The notes below the pieces were generated by a model, which saw only the letters and a list, made by a program, of their open reading frames with translations, ran no database searches and was not told the origin of the DNA. A DNA stretch of 19,148 nucleotides from Burkholderiales bacterium UBA1834 (GTDB lineage Bacteria > Pseudomonadota > Gammaproteobacteria > Burkholderiales > Burkholderiaceae_C). A program made the translations under genes and the position numbers. Shown here in pieces: positions 13,177 through 19,148 of the stretch. The first letter of the stretch is position 1. Each line of letters opens with the position of its first letter. The stretch spans positions 1-19,148 of the forward strand of contig DDJC01000038.1 of the NCBI GenBank assembly GCA_002339015.1. The letters are read 5' to 3'.

Positions 13177-13189
13177 GCACCGCATGACG

Positions 13190-13234
13190 ACAAAAAGCCT
13201 GTCTGGATCTTCCCAGCACAGGCTTTTTGTTTTT
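13190..13234 (+). terminator. rpsO terminator
   Basis: ACAAAAAGCCTGT (13190-13202) pairs with ACAGGCTTTTTGT (13218-13230); CTGG/CCAG extends the stem inward, and T's continue to 13234. pnp lies downstream, so partial read-through or an own promoter is needed for pnp. Confidence 0.9.
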
Positions 13235-13268
13235 CAACGCCAGCCACTCGATCAAGCGACCGCTGTGT

Positions 13269-13319
13269 CATTCCAGCAGGCCCTCGGCCTCCAAGGCCTC
13301 CGCAGGCCCTGCTGGAATG
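13269..13319 (+). promoter_or_regulatory. Long hairpin in the pnp leader (possible RNase III site)
   Basis: CATTCCAGCAGG (13269-13280) and CCTGCTGGAATG (13308-13319) are perfect 12-bp inverted repeats; GGCC/GGCC at 13286-13289 and 13295-13298 adds an inner stem. The hairpin ends 47 nt before the pnp start and lacks a T-run, so it is not a terminator. In E. coli an equivalent double-stranded leader is cut by RNase III and then degraded by PNPase for autoregulation; the same role is inferred here. Confidence 0.55.
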
Positions 13320-13366
13320 GCATCGCGACAGAGTGAACGGCACCTCATCACACGGAGAACACTTCC

Positions 13367-15652
13367 ATGAGCTTGTTCAACAAAGTCACCAAGTCCTTCC
13401 AATGGGGCGACCGCACGGTCGTGATGGAAACCGGCGAAATCGCCCGCCAGTCCACCGGCGCCGTCGTCGTTGACATCGAAGGCACCGTCGTGCTGGCCAC
13501 CGTGGTGTGCGCCAAGAACGCCAAGCCCGGCCAGGATTTCTTCCCCCTGACGGTCGACTACATCGAGAAGACCTACGCCGCCGGCAAGATCCCCGGCAGC
13601 TTCTTCAAGCGCGAAGCCAAGCCCAGCGAGCACGAAACGCTCACCTCGCGCCTGATCGACCGCCCCATCCGCCCGCTGTTCCCGGAAGGCTTCTTCAACG
13701 AAGTGCAGCTGGTCATCCATGTGGTGTCGCTGAACCCTGATGTCTCGGCCGACATCGCCGCCATGATCGCCTCCAGCGCCGCCCTGTCGATCTCCGGCAT
13801 CCCCTTCAACGGCCCCATCGGTGCCGCCCGCGTGGGCTACATCAATGGCGAGTACGTGCTGAACCCCGGCCCCGCGCAGATGGGTGAGTCCAAGATGGAC
13901 CTGATCGTCGCCGGCACCGAATCCGCCGTGCTGATGGTCGAATCCGAAGCCGACCAGCTGTCGGAAGACGTGATGCTGGGTGGCGTGGTCTACGGCCACG
14001 AGCAAGGCAAGATCGCCATCAACGCCATCCATGAGCTGGTGCGCGATGCCGGCAAGCCCGAATGGCAATGGGAAGCCCCCGCCAAGGATGAAGACTTCAT
14101 CGGCAAGGTCAACGCCCTGGCCGAAGAGAAGCTGCGCGCTGCCTACCAGATCCGCTCCAAGCAGCAGCGCACGCAGGCCACCCGCGCCGCCTATGCCGAC
14201 GTCAAGGCCGCGCTGACGGCTGAAGGCATCGCGTTCGATGCCGTCAAGGTCGAAGGCCTGCTGTTCGACATCGAAGCCAAGATCGTGCGCAGCCAGATCC
14301 TGGCCGGCGAGCCCCGCATCGACGGCCGCGACACCCGCACCGTGCGTCCCATCGAGATCCGCACCGGCGTGCTGCCGCGCGTGCACGGCTCGGCCCTGTT
14401 CACCCGTGGTGAAACGCAGGCCCTGGTCATCGCCACGCTGGGCACCGAGCAGGATGCGCAGCGCATCGACGCCCTGACCGGCGACTTCCGCGACACCTTC
14501 CTGTTCCACTACAACATGCCGCCGTTCGCCACTGGCGAAACGGGCCGTGTGGGCAGCCCCAAGCGCCGCGAAATCGGCCACGGCCGCCTGGCCAAGCGCT
14601 CGCTGGTGCCGCTGCTGCCTCCGAAGGACGAGTTCGCCTACACCGTGCGCGTGGTCTCCGAGATCACCGAATCCAACGGTTCGTCGTCGATGGCTTCGGT
14701 CTGCGGCGGCTGCCTGGCGCTGATGGACGCCGGTGTGCCCATGAAGGCGCACGTGGCCGGCATCGCCATGGGCCTGATCAAGGACGGCAACAAGTTCGCC
14801 GTGCTGACCGACATCCTGGGCGATGAAGATCATCTGGGCGACATGGACTTCAAGGTGGCCGGCACCACTGGCGGCATCACCGCCCTGCAGATGGACATCA
14901 AGATCCAGGGCATCACCAAGGAAATCATGCAGGTGGCGCTGGCGCAAGCCAAGGAAGCCCGCCTGCACATCCTGGGCAAGATGGTCGAAGCCATGGGCTC
15001 GGCCAACACCGAGGTCTCGGAGTTCGCGCCTCGCCTGTACACCATCAAGATCAACCCCGAGAAGATCCGTGACGTGATCGGCAAGGGCGGCGCCACCATC
15101 CGCGCCCTGACGGAAGAGACCGGCTGCCAGATCAACATCTCCGAAGATGGCACCGTCACCGTGGCCTCCACGGACGCCGCCAAGGCTGACATCGCCATCA
15201 AGCGCATCGGCGAGATCACGGCCGAGGTCGAGATCGGTGCTGTCTACGAAGGCGCTGTCACCAAGCTGTTCGATTTCGGCGCCCTGGTGAACCTGCTGCC
15301 GGGCAAGGACGGCCTGCTGCACATCAGCCAGATCGCCCACGAGCGCGTCGAGAACGTCGGCGACTACCTCAAGGAAGGTCAGGTCGTGAAGGTCAAGGTG
15401 CTCGAGACCGACGAGAAGGGCCGCGTCAAGCTGTCCATGAAGGCCTTGCTGGAGCGCCCCGAGGGCATGCCCGAGCGTGACGACCGCGGTGGTGATCGTG
15501 GTGACCGCCCCCGCCGTGAGCGTGGCGATCGCGGAGACCGTGGTGATCGCGGTGACCGTGGCGAGCGCCGTGAGCGCGCCCCCCGCGCCGAGCAGCAGGC
15601 CGCCGACAATGGCGACACCGGTGCTGAGCAGCAGCAACAGCAGCAACAGTGA
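13367..15652 (+). CDS. pnp: Polyribonucleotide nucleotidyltransferase (PNPase)
   Basis: PNPase is the phosphorolytic 3'-5' exoribonuclease of mRNA decay, a trimer often bound to RNase E. The protein is 761 residues. In order: first RNase PH domain (about 13-145), helical linker, second RNase PH domain (about 325-540) with GSSSMASVCGG and the catalytic D488, D494, K496 in DHLGDMDFK (E. coli D486, D492, K494), KH domain (about 553-615, IGKGGATIRALTEETG) and S1 domain (about 622-692). The last 63 residues form a low-complexity tail: repeated Arg-Gly-Asp units, then Arg/Glu-rich sequence, and seven glutamines at the very end. GGAG 10 nt upstream supports the start. A 12-bp leader hairpin precedes it. 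The stop overlaps the tpiA start. Confidence 0.98.
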   Translation: MSLFNKVTKSFQWGDRTVVMETGEIARQSTGAVVVDIEGTVVLATVVCAKNAKPGQDFFPLTVDYIEKTYAAGKIPGSFFKREAKPSEHETLTSRLIDRPIRPLFPEGFFNEVQLVIHVVSLNPDVSADIAAMIASSAALSISGIPFNGPIGAARVGYINGEYVLNPGPAQMGESKMDLIVAGTESAVLMVESEADQLSEDVMLGGVVYGHEQGKIAINAIHELVRDAGKPEWQWEAPAKDEDFIGKVNALAEEKLRAAYQIRSKQQRTQATRAAYADVKAALTAEGIAFDAVKVEGLLFDIEAKIVRSQILAGEPRIDGRDTRTVRPIEIRTGVLPRVHGSALFTRGETQALVIATLGTEQDAQRIDALTGDFRDTFLFHYNMPPFATGETGRVGSPKRREIGHGRLAKRSLVPLLPPKDEFAYTVRVVSEITESNGSSSMASVCGGCLALMDAGVPMKAHVAGIAMGLIKDGNKFAVLTDILGDEDHLGDMDFKVAGTTGGITALQMDIKIQGITKEIMQVALAQAKEARLHILGKMVEAMGSANTEVSEFAPRLYTIKINPEKIRDVIGKGGATIRALTEETGCQINISEDGTVTVASTDAAKADIAIKRIGEITAEVEIGAVYEGAVTKLFDFGALVNLLPGKDGLLHISQIAHERVENVGDYLKEGQVVKVKVLETDEKGRVKLSMKALLERPEGMPERDDRGGDRGDRPRRERGDRGDRGDRGDRGERRERAPRAEQQAADNGDTGAEQQQQQQQ
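15475..15649 (+). repeat. Low-complexity repeat encoding the PNPase tail (GDR units and poly-Gln)
   Basis: Codons for Gly-Asp-Arg are repeated in tandem between about 15490 and 15565 with variation at third positions, and a run of CAG/CAA codons (15629-15649) encodes seven glutamines. The degenerate codons suggest selection at protein level more than recent slippage, although the CAG/CAA run could vary in length. Confidence 0.7.
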
Positions 15653-16407
15653 TGGCGGCCATGAAGAAGCTGGTTGTCGGTAACTGGAAGATGCATGGCA
15701 GCCGTTCGGCCAACGCCGAGCTGCTGCAAGGCTTGCTGGCGGCCGATCTGTCCACGTCTGCGCCCCGCGCTGACGTGGCGGTCTGCCCCCCCTTCGTCTA
15801 CCTGGCTGATGTGGTGACCGCCCTGCAGGGCAGCGCCATCGCGGTCGGTTCGCAAGATGTGTCCGTGCAGGCGCAAGGTGCCTTCACGGGCGAAGTGGCC
15901 GGCCCCATGCTGCGTGAACTGGGCGTGCGTTACGCCATCGTCGGCCACTCCGAGCGCCGCACCTACCATGCCGAGAGCGACCAGCTCGTGGCCGACAAGG
16001 CCCGCGCGGCCCTGTCGCACGGCCTGGTGCCCATCGTGTGCGTGGGTGAGACGCTGGTCGAGCGTGAAGCCGACCAGACCGAGGCCGTCGTGGGACGCCA
16101 GCTTCAGGCCGTGATCGACGCCCTGGGTGCCGATCTGGCCCGCGTGGTCGTGGCTTATGAGCCCGTCTGGGCCATCGGCACCGGCAAGACCGCGTCGCCC
16201 GAGCAGGCGCAGGCCGTGCACGCCTTCCTGCGTGCGCGCCTGACGGCTGCCCAGGCGGATGCCGCCCGCGTGCCGCTGCTCTATGGCGGCAGCGTCAAGC
16301 CCGACAACGCCGCCGAGCTGTTCTCGCAAGCCGACATCGACGGTGGTCTGATCGGTGGCGCCTCCCTGAAGGCGGCCGATTTCGCTGCCATCGCGCGGGC
16401 CGCCTGA
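15652..16407 (+). CDS. tpiA: Triosephosphate isomerase
   Basis: TpiA interconverts dihydroxyacetone phosphate and glyceraldehyde 3-phosphate in glycolysis and gluconeogenesis. The protein is 251 residues, a normal TIM barrel. The catalytic residues are all visible: N11 and K13 in VVGNWKMHG, H99 in VGHSERR, and E170 in AYEPVWAIGTGKTAS, followed by loop 6; the phosphate-binding GGSVKPDNA lies near the end. Three starts are close: GTG 15649, ATG 15652 and ATG 15661. I prefer 15652 because it forms a TGATG overlap with the pnp stop, which suggests translational coupling; the third (MKKLVVGNWK) is also reasonable. secG follows 35 nt later. Confidence 0.97.
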   Translation: MAAMKKLVVGNWKMHGSRSANAELLQGLLAADLSTSAPRADVAVCPPFVYLADVVTALQGSAIAVGSQDVSVQAQGAFTGEVAGPMLRELGVRYAIVGHSERRTYHAESDQLVADKARAALSHGLVPIVCVGETLVEREADQTEAVVGRQLQAVIDALGADLARVVVAYEPVWAIGTGKTASPEQAQAVHAFLRARLTAAQADAARVPLLYGGSVKPDNAAELFSQADIDGGLIGGASLKAADFAAIARAA

Positions 16408-16442
16408 CGGCCCCGCGTCCCGAAGGTTAGGAGTTTTCTTTC

Positions 16443-16808
16443 ATGCAAGTGTTACTTCTTCTGGTGCAGCTGGCGTCTGCGTTCGCCATGATCGTGCTGG
16501 TGCTGGTGCAGCACGGCAAGGGCGCCGACATGGGCGCCTCGTTCGGCAGCGGCGCCTCCGGCAGCCTGTTCGGCGCCACCGGCAGCGCCAACTTCCTGTC
16601 GCGCTCCACGGCGGCGGCGGCCACGGTGTTCTTCGTGAGCACCCTGGCGCTGGCCTACATCGGCAGCCGGGCCGACGCCCCCGCGGCGCAGGGCAGTGTG
16701 CTCGACCAGGCGGCCAGTGCGCCGGCTTCTACGGCAGCCTCGGCAGCCGTGGTGCCGTCCGCACCTGCCGCCCCGGCTTCGGGCGCGGCGCTCATTCCTA
16801 CCAAATGA
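16443..16808 (+). CDS. secG: Preprotein translocase subunit SecG
   Basis: SecG is the small accessory subunit of the SecYEG translocon in the inner membrane. The 121-residue protein has two hydrophobic helices (about 3-22 and 57-75) joined by the conserved loop HGKGADMGASFGSGASGSLFGATGSANFLSRSTA, the family hallmark. An Ala/Pro/Ser-rich C-terminal tail of some 40 residues follows, as is usual in betaproteobacteria. TAGGAG 9 nt upstream of the ATG is a good ribosome binding site. It follows tpiA closely and precedes tRNA-Leu and the nuo operon, an order conserved in Burkholderiales. No clear terminator is seen after it. Confidence 0.95.
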   Translation: MQVLLLLVQLASAFAMIVLVLVQHGKGADMGASFGSGASGSLFGATGSANFLSRSTAAAATVFFVSTLALAYIGSRADAPAAQGSVLDQAASAPASTAASAAVVPSAPAAPASGAALIPTK

Positions 16809-16874
16809 AGGTGAACCCAGGGGCAATGTCTGAGCAAATTGGGCACCCCTCTGGGGCATAACCTGAAAAAGGGT

Positions 16875-16972
16875 TACAATGAGAGGCTTCGGTGAGCGAT
16901 GCTTTTGCCCCTGGTAAAGCAAGCCCTCATGCAAGCCGAAGCTGTGATGAAATGGGCCTTGAGGCCTGTTTT
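16875..16972 (+). promoter_or_regulatory. Promoter and structured 5' leader of tRNA-Leu
   Basis: TACAAT (16875-16880) is a good -10, with a poor -35. The RNA starting near 16887 could fold into a long segmented hairpin: GCTTCGG/CCGAAGC (16886-16892, 16936-16942), TGAG/CTCA, and GCTTT/AAAGC (16901-16905, 16916-16920). A short GGCCT/AGGCC hairpin followed by TGTTTT (16955-16972) directly touches the tRNA. It may be only the tRNA precursor leader, or a separate short RNA. Confidence 0.45.
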
Positions 16973-17057
16973 GCCGACGTGGTGAAATTGGTAGACACGC
17001 TATCTTGAGGGGGTAGTGGCGAAAGCTGTGCGAGTTCGAGTCTCGCCGTCGGCACCA
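16973..17057 (+). tRNA. tRNA-Leu (anticodon GAG)
   Basis: An 85-nt class II tRNA with encoded CCA. Acceptor arms GCCGACG (16973-16979) and CGTCGGC (17047-17053) pair fully, followed by A and CCA at 17055-17057. The anticodon stem is CTATC/GGTAG around TTGAGGG, with anticodon GAG at 17007-17009, reading CUC and CUU. A long variable arm (TGGCGAAAGCTGT) is typical of leucine tRNAs, and the T arm is GCGAG-TTCGAGT-CTCGC. It sits between secG and nuoA. Confidence 0.97.
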
Positions 17058-17227
17058 GAGAATTCATAGAGTCTTCGTGCCCTCACACACAATGATCAGC
17101 CCCATTCGCATGACCAAGGTTGATCAAGGGCAGGCAAGTGTCCGCTTCCGGTCTGGTGGTGGTGTTGCAGCAGTGTTGTTGGTGGTACGCGAGGCTCAAG
17201 CGGGCGCGTTGAGGGTTTGGCAAGGAT

Positions 17228-17290
17228 GGTCACGTGTTTGACGTGACCAGGTGCTAGGCTCCCAGCGCGCTTTTTTGTTGGGCTTTTTTT
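17228..17290 (+). promoter_or_regulatory. Palindrome and T-rich terminator-like region upstream of nuoA
   Basis: GGTCACGT (17228-17235) and ACGTGACC (17241-17248) form an 8-bp perfect inverted repeat with a 5-nt spacer, suggestive of an operator or a hairpin. It is followed by T-runs at 17271-17276 and 17284-17290, the latter after CCCA...TGGG arms (from 17261). This may end tRNA-Leu transcripts or attenuate the nuo operon. The rest of the 284-nt gap holds nothing I can identify. Confidence 0.4.
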
Positions 17291-17341
17291 GTTGCGCTGC
17301 TCGTCGGGCGATGACCACCGAGCGGCAAAGGGATCTGATCC

Positions 17342-17704
17342 ATGTTCAGCCTTGAGCAATACCTTCCTGTCATCCTGTTCATCCTCGTGGGTGTGGGTGT
17401 GGGCGTTGCCCCACAGTTGCTGGGCTTCCTGCTGGGGCCGCGCCGCCCGGATCCGGCCAAGAACTCGCCCTACGAGTGCGGCTTCGAGGCTTTCGAGGAC
17501 GCGCGCATGAAGTTCGACGTGCGCTACTACCTCGTGGCCATCCTGTTCATCCTGTTCGACCTCGAAATCGCCTTCCTGTTCCCCTGGGCCGTCGCGCTCA
17601 AGGAAATCGGCGCCGTGGGCTTCTGGACCGTCATGCTCTTCCTGGGCATCCTGGTGGTCGGCTTCGTCTACGAGTGGAAGAAGGGCGCGCTGGACTGGGA
17701 GTGA
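17342..17704 (+). CDS. nuoA: NADH-quinone oxidoreductase subunit A
   Basis: NuoA is a small membrane-arm subunit of respiratory complex I near the quinone site. The 120-residue protein has three transmembrane helices (about 8-30, 62-84 and 90-111). The family signature is intact: the loop KNSPYECGFEAFEDARMKFDVRYYLVAILFILFDLEIAFLFPWA, with the conserved YECG cysteine and the acidic FDLE within helix 2. AGGGA lies about 10 nt upstream of the ATG. It is the first gene of the nuo operon, preceded by tRNA-Leu, and nuoB follows after 53 nt. Confidence 0.97.
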   Translation: MFSLEQYLPVILFILVGVGVGVAPQLLGFLLGPRRPDPAKNSPYECGFEAFEDARMKFDVRYYLVAILFILFDLEIAFLFPWAVALKEIGAVGFWTVMLFLGILVVGFVYEWKKGALDWE

Positions 17705-17757
17705 TCTTCCGTTCAGAAACCGTTGTCGTCGAGCATCAGCATTCAAGGTAGCACCAC

Positions 17758-18234
17758 ATGGGTATCGAAGGCGTCTTCAAGGAAGGCTTCATCACCACCA
17801 CGGCCGATTCGCTCATCAACTGGTCCAAGACCGGTTCGATGTGGCCCATGACCTTCGGTCTGGCCTGCTGTGCCGTGGAGATGATGCACGCGGGCGCGGC
17901 CCGCTACGACATCGACCGCTTCGGCATGCTGTTTCGCCCCAGCCCCCGCCAGTCCGATCTGATGATCGTGGCGGGCACGCTGTGCAACAAGATGGCGCCG
18001 GCGCTGCGCAAGGTCTACGACCAGATGGCCGAGCCGCGCTGGGTGTTGTCCATGGGCTCGTGCGCCAATGGCGGTGGCTATTACCACTACAGCTATTCGG
18101 TCGTGCGTGGCTGCGACCGCATCGTCCCGGTCGATGTGTACGTGCCGGGCTGTCCGCCCACGGCGGAGGCGCTGCTCTATGGCATCTTGCAGCTTCAAGC
18201 CAAGGTGCGACGAGAAAACACCATCGCCCGATAA
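17758..18234 (+). CDS. nuoB: NADH-quinone oxidoreductase subunit B
   Basis: NuoB carries cluster N2, the last Fe-S centre of complex I, which reduces the quinone. The 158-residue protein has all four [4Fe-4S] ligands: the tandem C37-C38 (GLACCAVEMM), C102 (MGSCANGGGYY) and C132 (VPGCPPTAEAL). The intervening FGMLFRPSPRQSDLMIVAGTLCNKMAP is typical of the family. The N terminus GFITTTADSLINWSKTGSMWP is the version usual in betaproteobacteria. The length is normal. nuoC follows after 45 nt in the same operon. Confidence 0.98.
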   Translation: MGIEGVFKEGFITTTADSLINWSKTGSMWPMTFGLACCAVEMMHAGAARYDIDRFGMLFRPSPRQSDLMIVAGTLCNKMAPALRKVYDQMAEPRWVLSMGSCANGGGYYHYSYSVVRGCDRIVPVDVYVPGCPPTAEALLYGILQLQAKVRRENTIAR

Positions 18235-18279
18235 GCCCGCTCAAGCCTGCAACGCCCGTTCAAGCCCTAAGTCCCCACC

Positions 18280-18891
18280 ATGAGCCTGAAACTCGATACC
18301 CTGGAAGCCGCGCTGCACAGCGTGCTGGGCGACGCCGTGGCGCGCCTGGACCGCGAGCGCGGTGAACTCACCCTCACGGTCAAGGCCGCCGACTACCTGC
18401 AGGTCGCCGCCACGCTGCGCGACCACGACCAGCTGCGCTTCGAGATCCTGGTCGATCTGTGCGGCATGGATTATTCGGCCTACAAGGATGGCGCCGAGTC
18501 CCAGTTCACAGAAGGGCCGCGCTACGCCGCCGTGCTGCATCTGCTGTCGGTCGAGAAGAACTGGCGCCTGCGCGTGCGCGTGTTCGCCCCCGATGACGAA
18601 CTGCCCATCGTGGCCTCGGTCAACCCGATCTGGAACGCCGCCAACTGGTTCGAGCGCGAAGCCTTCGACCTGTACGGCATCGTGTTCGAAGGTCACGAAG
18701 ACCTGCGTCGCATCCTGACCGACTACGGCTTCATCGGCCACCCTTTCCGCAAGGACTTCCCGGTGTCGGGCCACGTCGAGATGCGCTACGACGCTGAGCA
18801 GAAGCGCGTGATCTACCAGCCGGTCACGATCGAGCCGCGCGAGATCACCCCCCGCATCATCCGTGAAGACAACTACGGCGGGCTCAAGTAA
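18280..18891 (+). CDS. nuoC: NADH-quinone oxidoreductase subunit C
   Basis: NuoC is the 30-kDa-type peripheral-arm subunit of complex I, packed against NuoD and NuoB. The 203-residue protein is separate from NuoD, unlike the fused NuoCD of E. coli. The family signature is visible at about 125-162: ANWFEREAFDLYGIVFEGHEDLRRILTDYGFIGHPFRKDFP. The C terminus (EPREITPRIIREDNYGGLK) is also typical. The ribosome binding site is weak (TAAGTCCCCACC before the ATG), so translational coupling to nuoB is possible. nuoD starts 2 nt after its stop. Confidence 0.97.
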   Translation: MSLKLDTLEAALHSVLGDAVARLDRERGELTLTVKAADYLQVAATLRDHDQLRFEILVDLCGMDYSAYKDGAESQFTEGPRYAAVLHLLSVEKNWRLRVRVFAPDDELPIVASVNPIWNAANWFEREAFDLYGIVFEGHEDLRRILTDYGFIGHPFRKDFPVSGHVEMRYDAEQKRVIYQPVTIEPREITPRIIREDNYGGLK

Positions 18892-18893
18892 TC

Positions 18894-19148
18894 ATGGCTG
18901 ACATCAAGAACTACACCCTGAACTTCGGCCCTCAGCACCCGGCCGCGCACGGCGTGCTGCGCCTGGTGCTCGAGCTGGACGGCGAAGTCATCCAGCGTGC
19001 CGATCCGCACATCGGCCTGCTGCACCGCGCCACCGAGAAGCTGGCCGAATCCAAGACCTTCATCCAGTCGCTGCCCTACATGGACCGCCTGGACTACGTC
19101 TCGATGATGTCCAATGAGCATGCCTACTGCCTGGCCATCGAGAAGCTG
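18894..19148 (+). CDS. nuoD: NADH-quinone oxidoreductase subunit D (5' part)
   Basis: Only the first 85 codons are in the window; the frame is open to the edge. The start MADIKNYTLNFGPQHPAAHG and the following LRLVLELDGEVIQRADPHIGLLHRATEKLAE are diagnostic of the 49-kDa-type subunit, which with NuoB forms the quinone-reducing site; GPQHPAAHG contains the conserved histidine lining that cavity. The sequence YMDRLDYVSMMSNEHAYCLAIEKL, near the edge, continues the family pattern. The ATG lies 2 nt after the nuoC stop, consistent with a tightly coupled operon. Confidence 0.97.
   Translation, partial: MADIKNYTLNFGPQHPAAHGVLRLVLELDGEVIQRADPHIGLLHRATEKLAESKTFIQSLPYMDRLDYVSMMSNEHAYCLAIEKL

Noticed and set aside
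13268..15646. Open frame of 792 codons on the minus strand opposite pnp
   Set aside because: It mirrors the codon pattern of pnp, has a His/Asp/Gly-rich composition without a recognisable domain and no ribosome binding site.
1..19148. CRISPR arrays, insertion sequences, integrases, prophage or toxin-antitoxin genes
   Set aside because: Looked for repeated spacers, transposase or integrase motifs and small paired genes; none seen.

Overview
The window is GC-rich chromosomal DNA from a betaproteobacterium of the order Burkholderiales, probably close to Comamonadaceae or the Aquabacterium/Leptothrix group. The reasons are the protein sequences (IlvD, Lgt, TpiA, PNPase with a Gly-Asp-Arg tail), a small Trp-rich protein of a type known mainly from this order, and the gene order rpsO-pnp-tpiA-secG-tRNA-Leu-nuoABCD. 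No insertion sequence, prophage, CRISPR array or rRNA is visible. This is a well-packed core region; the least ordinary content lies in its intergenic RNA and promoter elements.

Layout. 1-179: 3' end of an MFS transporter, closed by a bidirectional terminator. 281-988: a small periplasmic cytochrome c diverging from the small Trp-rich protein. 997-4151 (minus): ilvD with a ClC chloride/proton exchanger gene directly upstream, stop and possible start overlapping. 4214-4723: a MarR regulator diverging from ClC, followed by a near-consensus sigma-70 promoter and terminator that delimit a candidate 75-nt small RNA (4800-4874). 4912-6180 (minus): a PF07399-type putative Na+/H+ antiporter. 6230-7063: lgt.

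Nitrate locus, 7065-11369 (all minus). The order is an ANTAR regulator (NasT-like), a 250-nt leader region, then nrtA, nrtB and nrtD encoding an ABC nitrate importer. The leader has a textbook sigma-54 promoter, a candidate NtrC site, a hairpin with an A1/G4 hexaloop, a second hexaloop hairpin and a Rho-independent terminator before nrtA. This fits NasT-controlled antitermination. Beyond nrtD a second sigma-54 promoter, matching the nrtA promoter at 20 of 21 positions, points into a gene-free stretch that ends about 115 nt later at a strong terminator. I infer a nitrogen-regulated small RNA; this is the most interesting item in the window.

Right part. tsaD (11425-12534) diverges from the regulator. 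rpsO follows a structured leader. pnp follows the rpsO terminator and a long perfect hairpin that resembles the RNase III-processed pnp leader of enterobacteria. tpiA overlaps the pnp stop, and secG comes next. A tRNA-Leu(GAG) precedes the respiratory complex I operon, of which nuoA, nuoB, nuoC and the start of nuoD are present.
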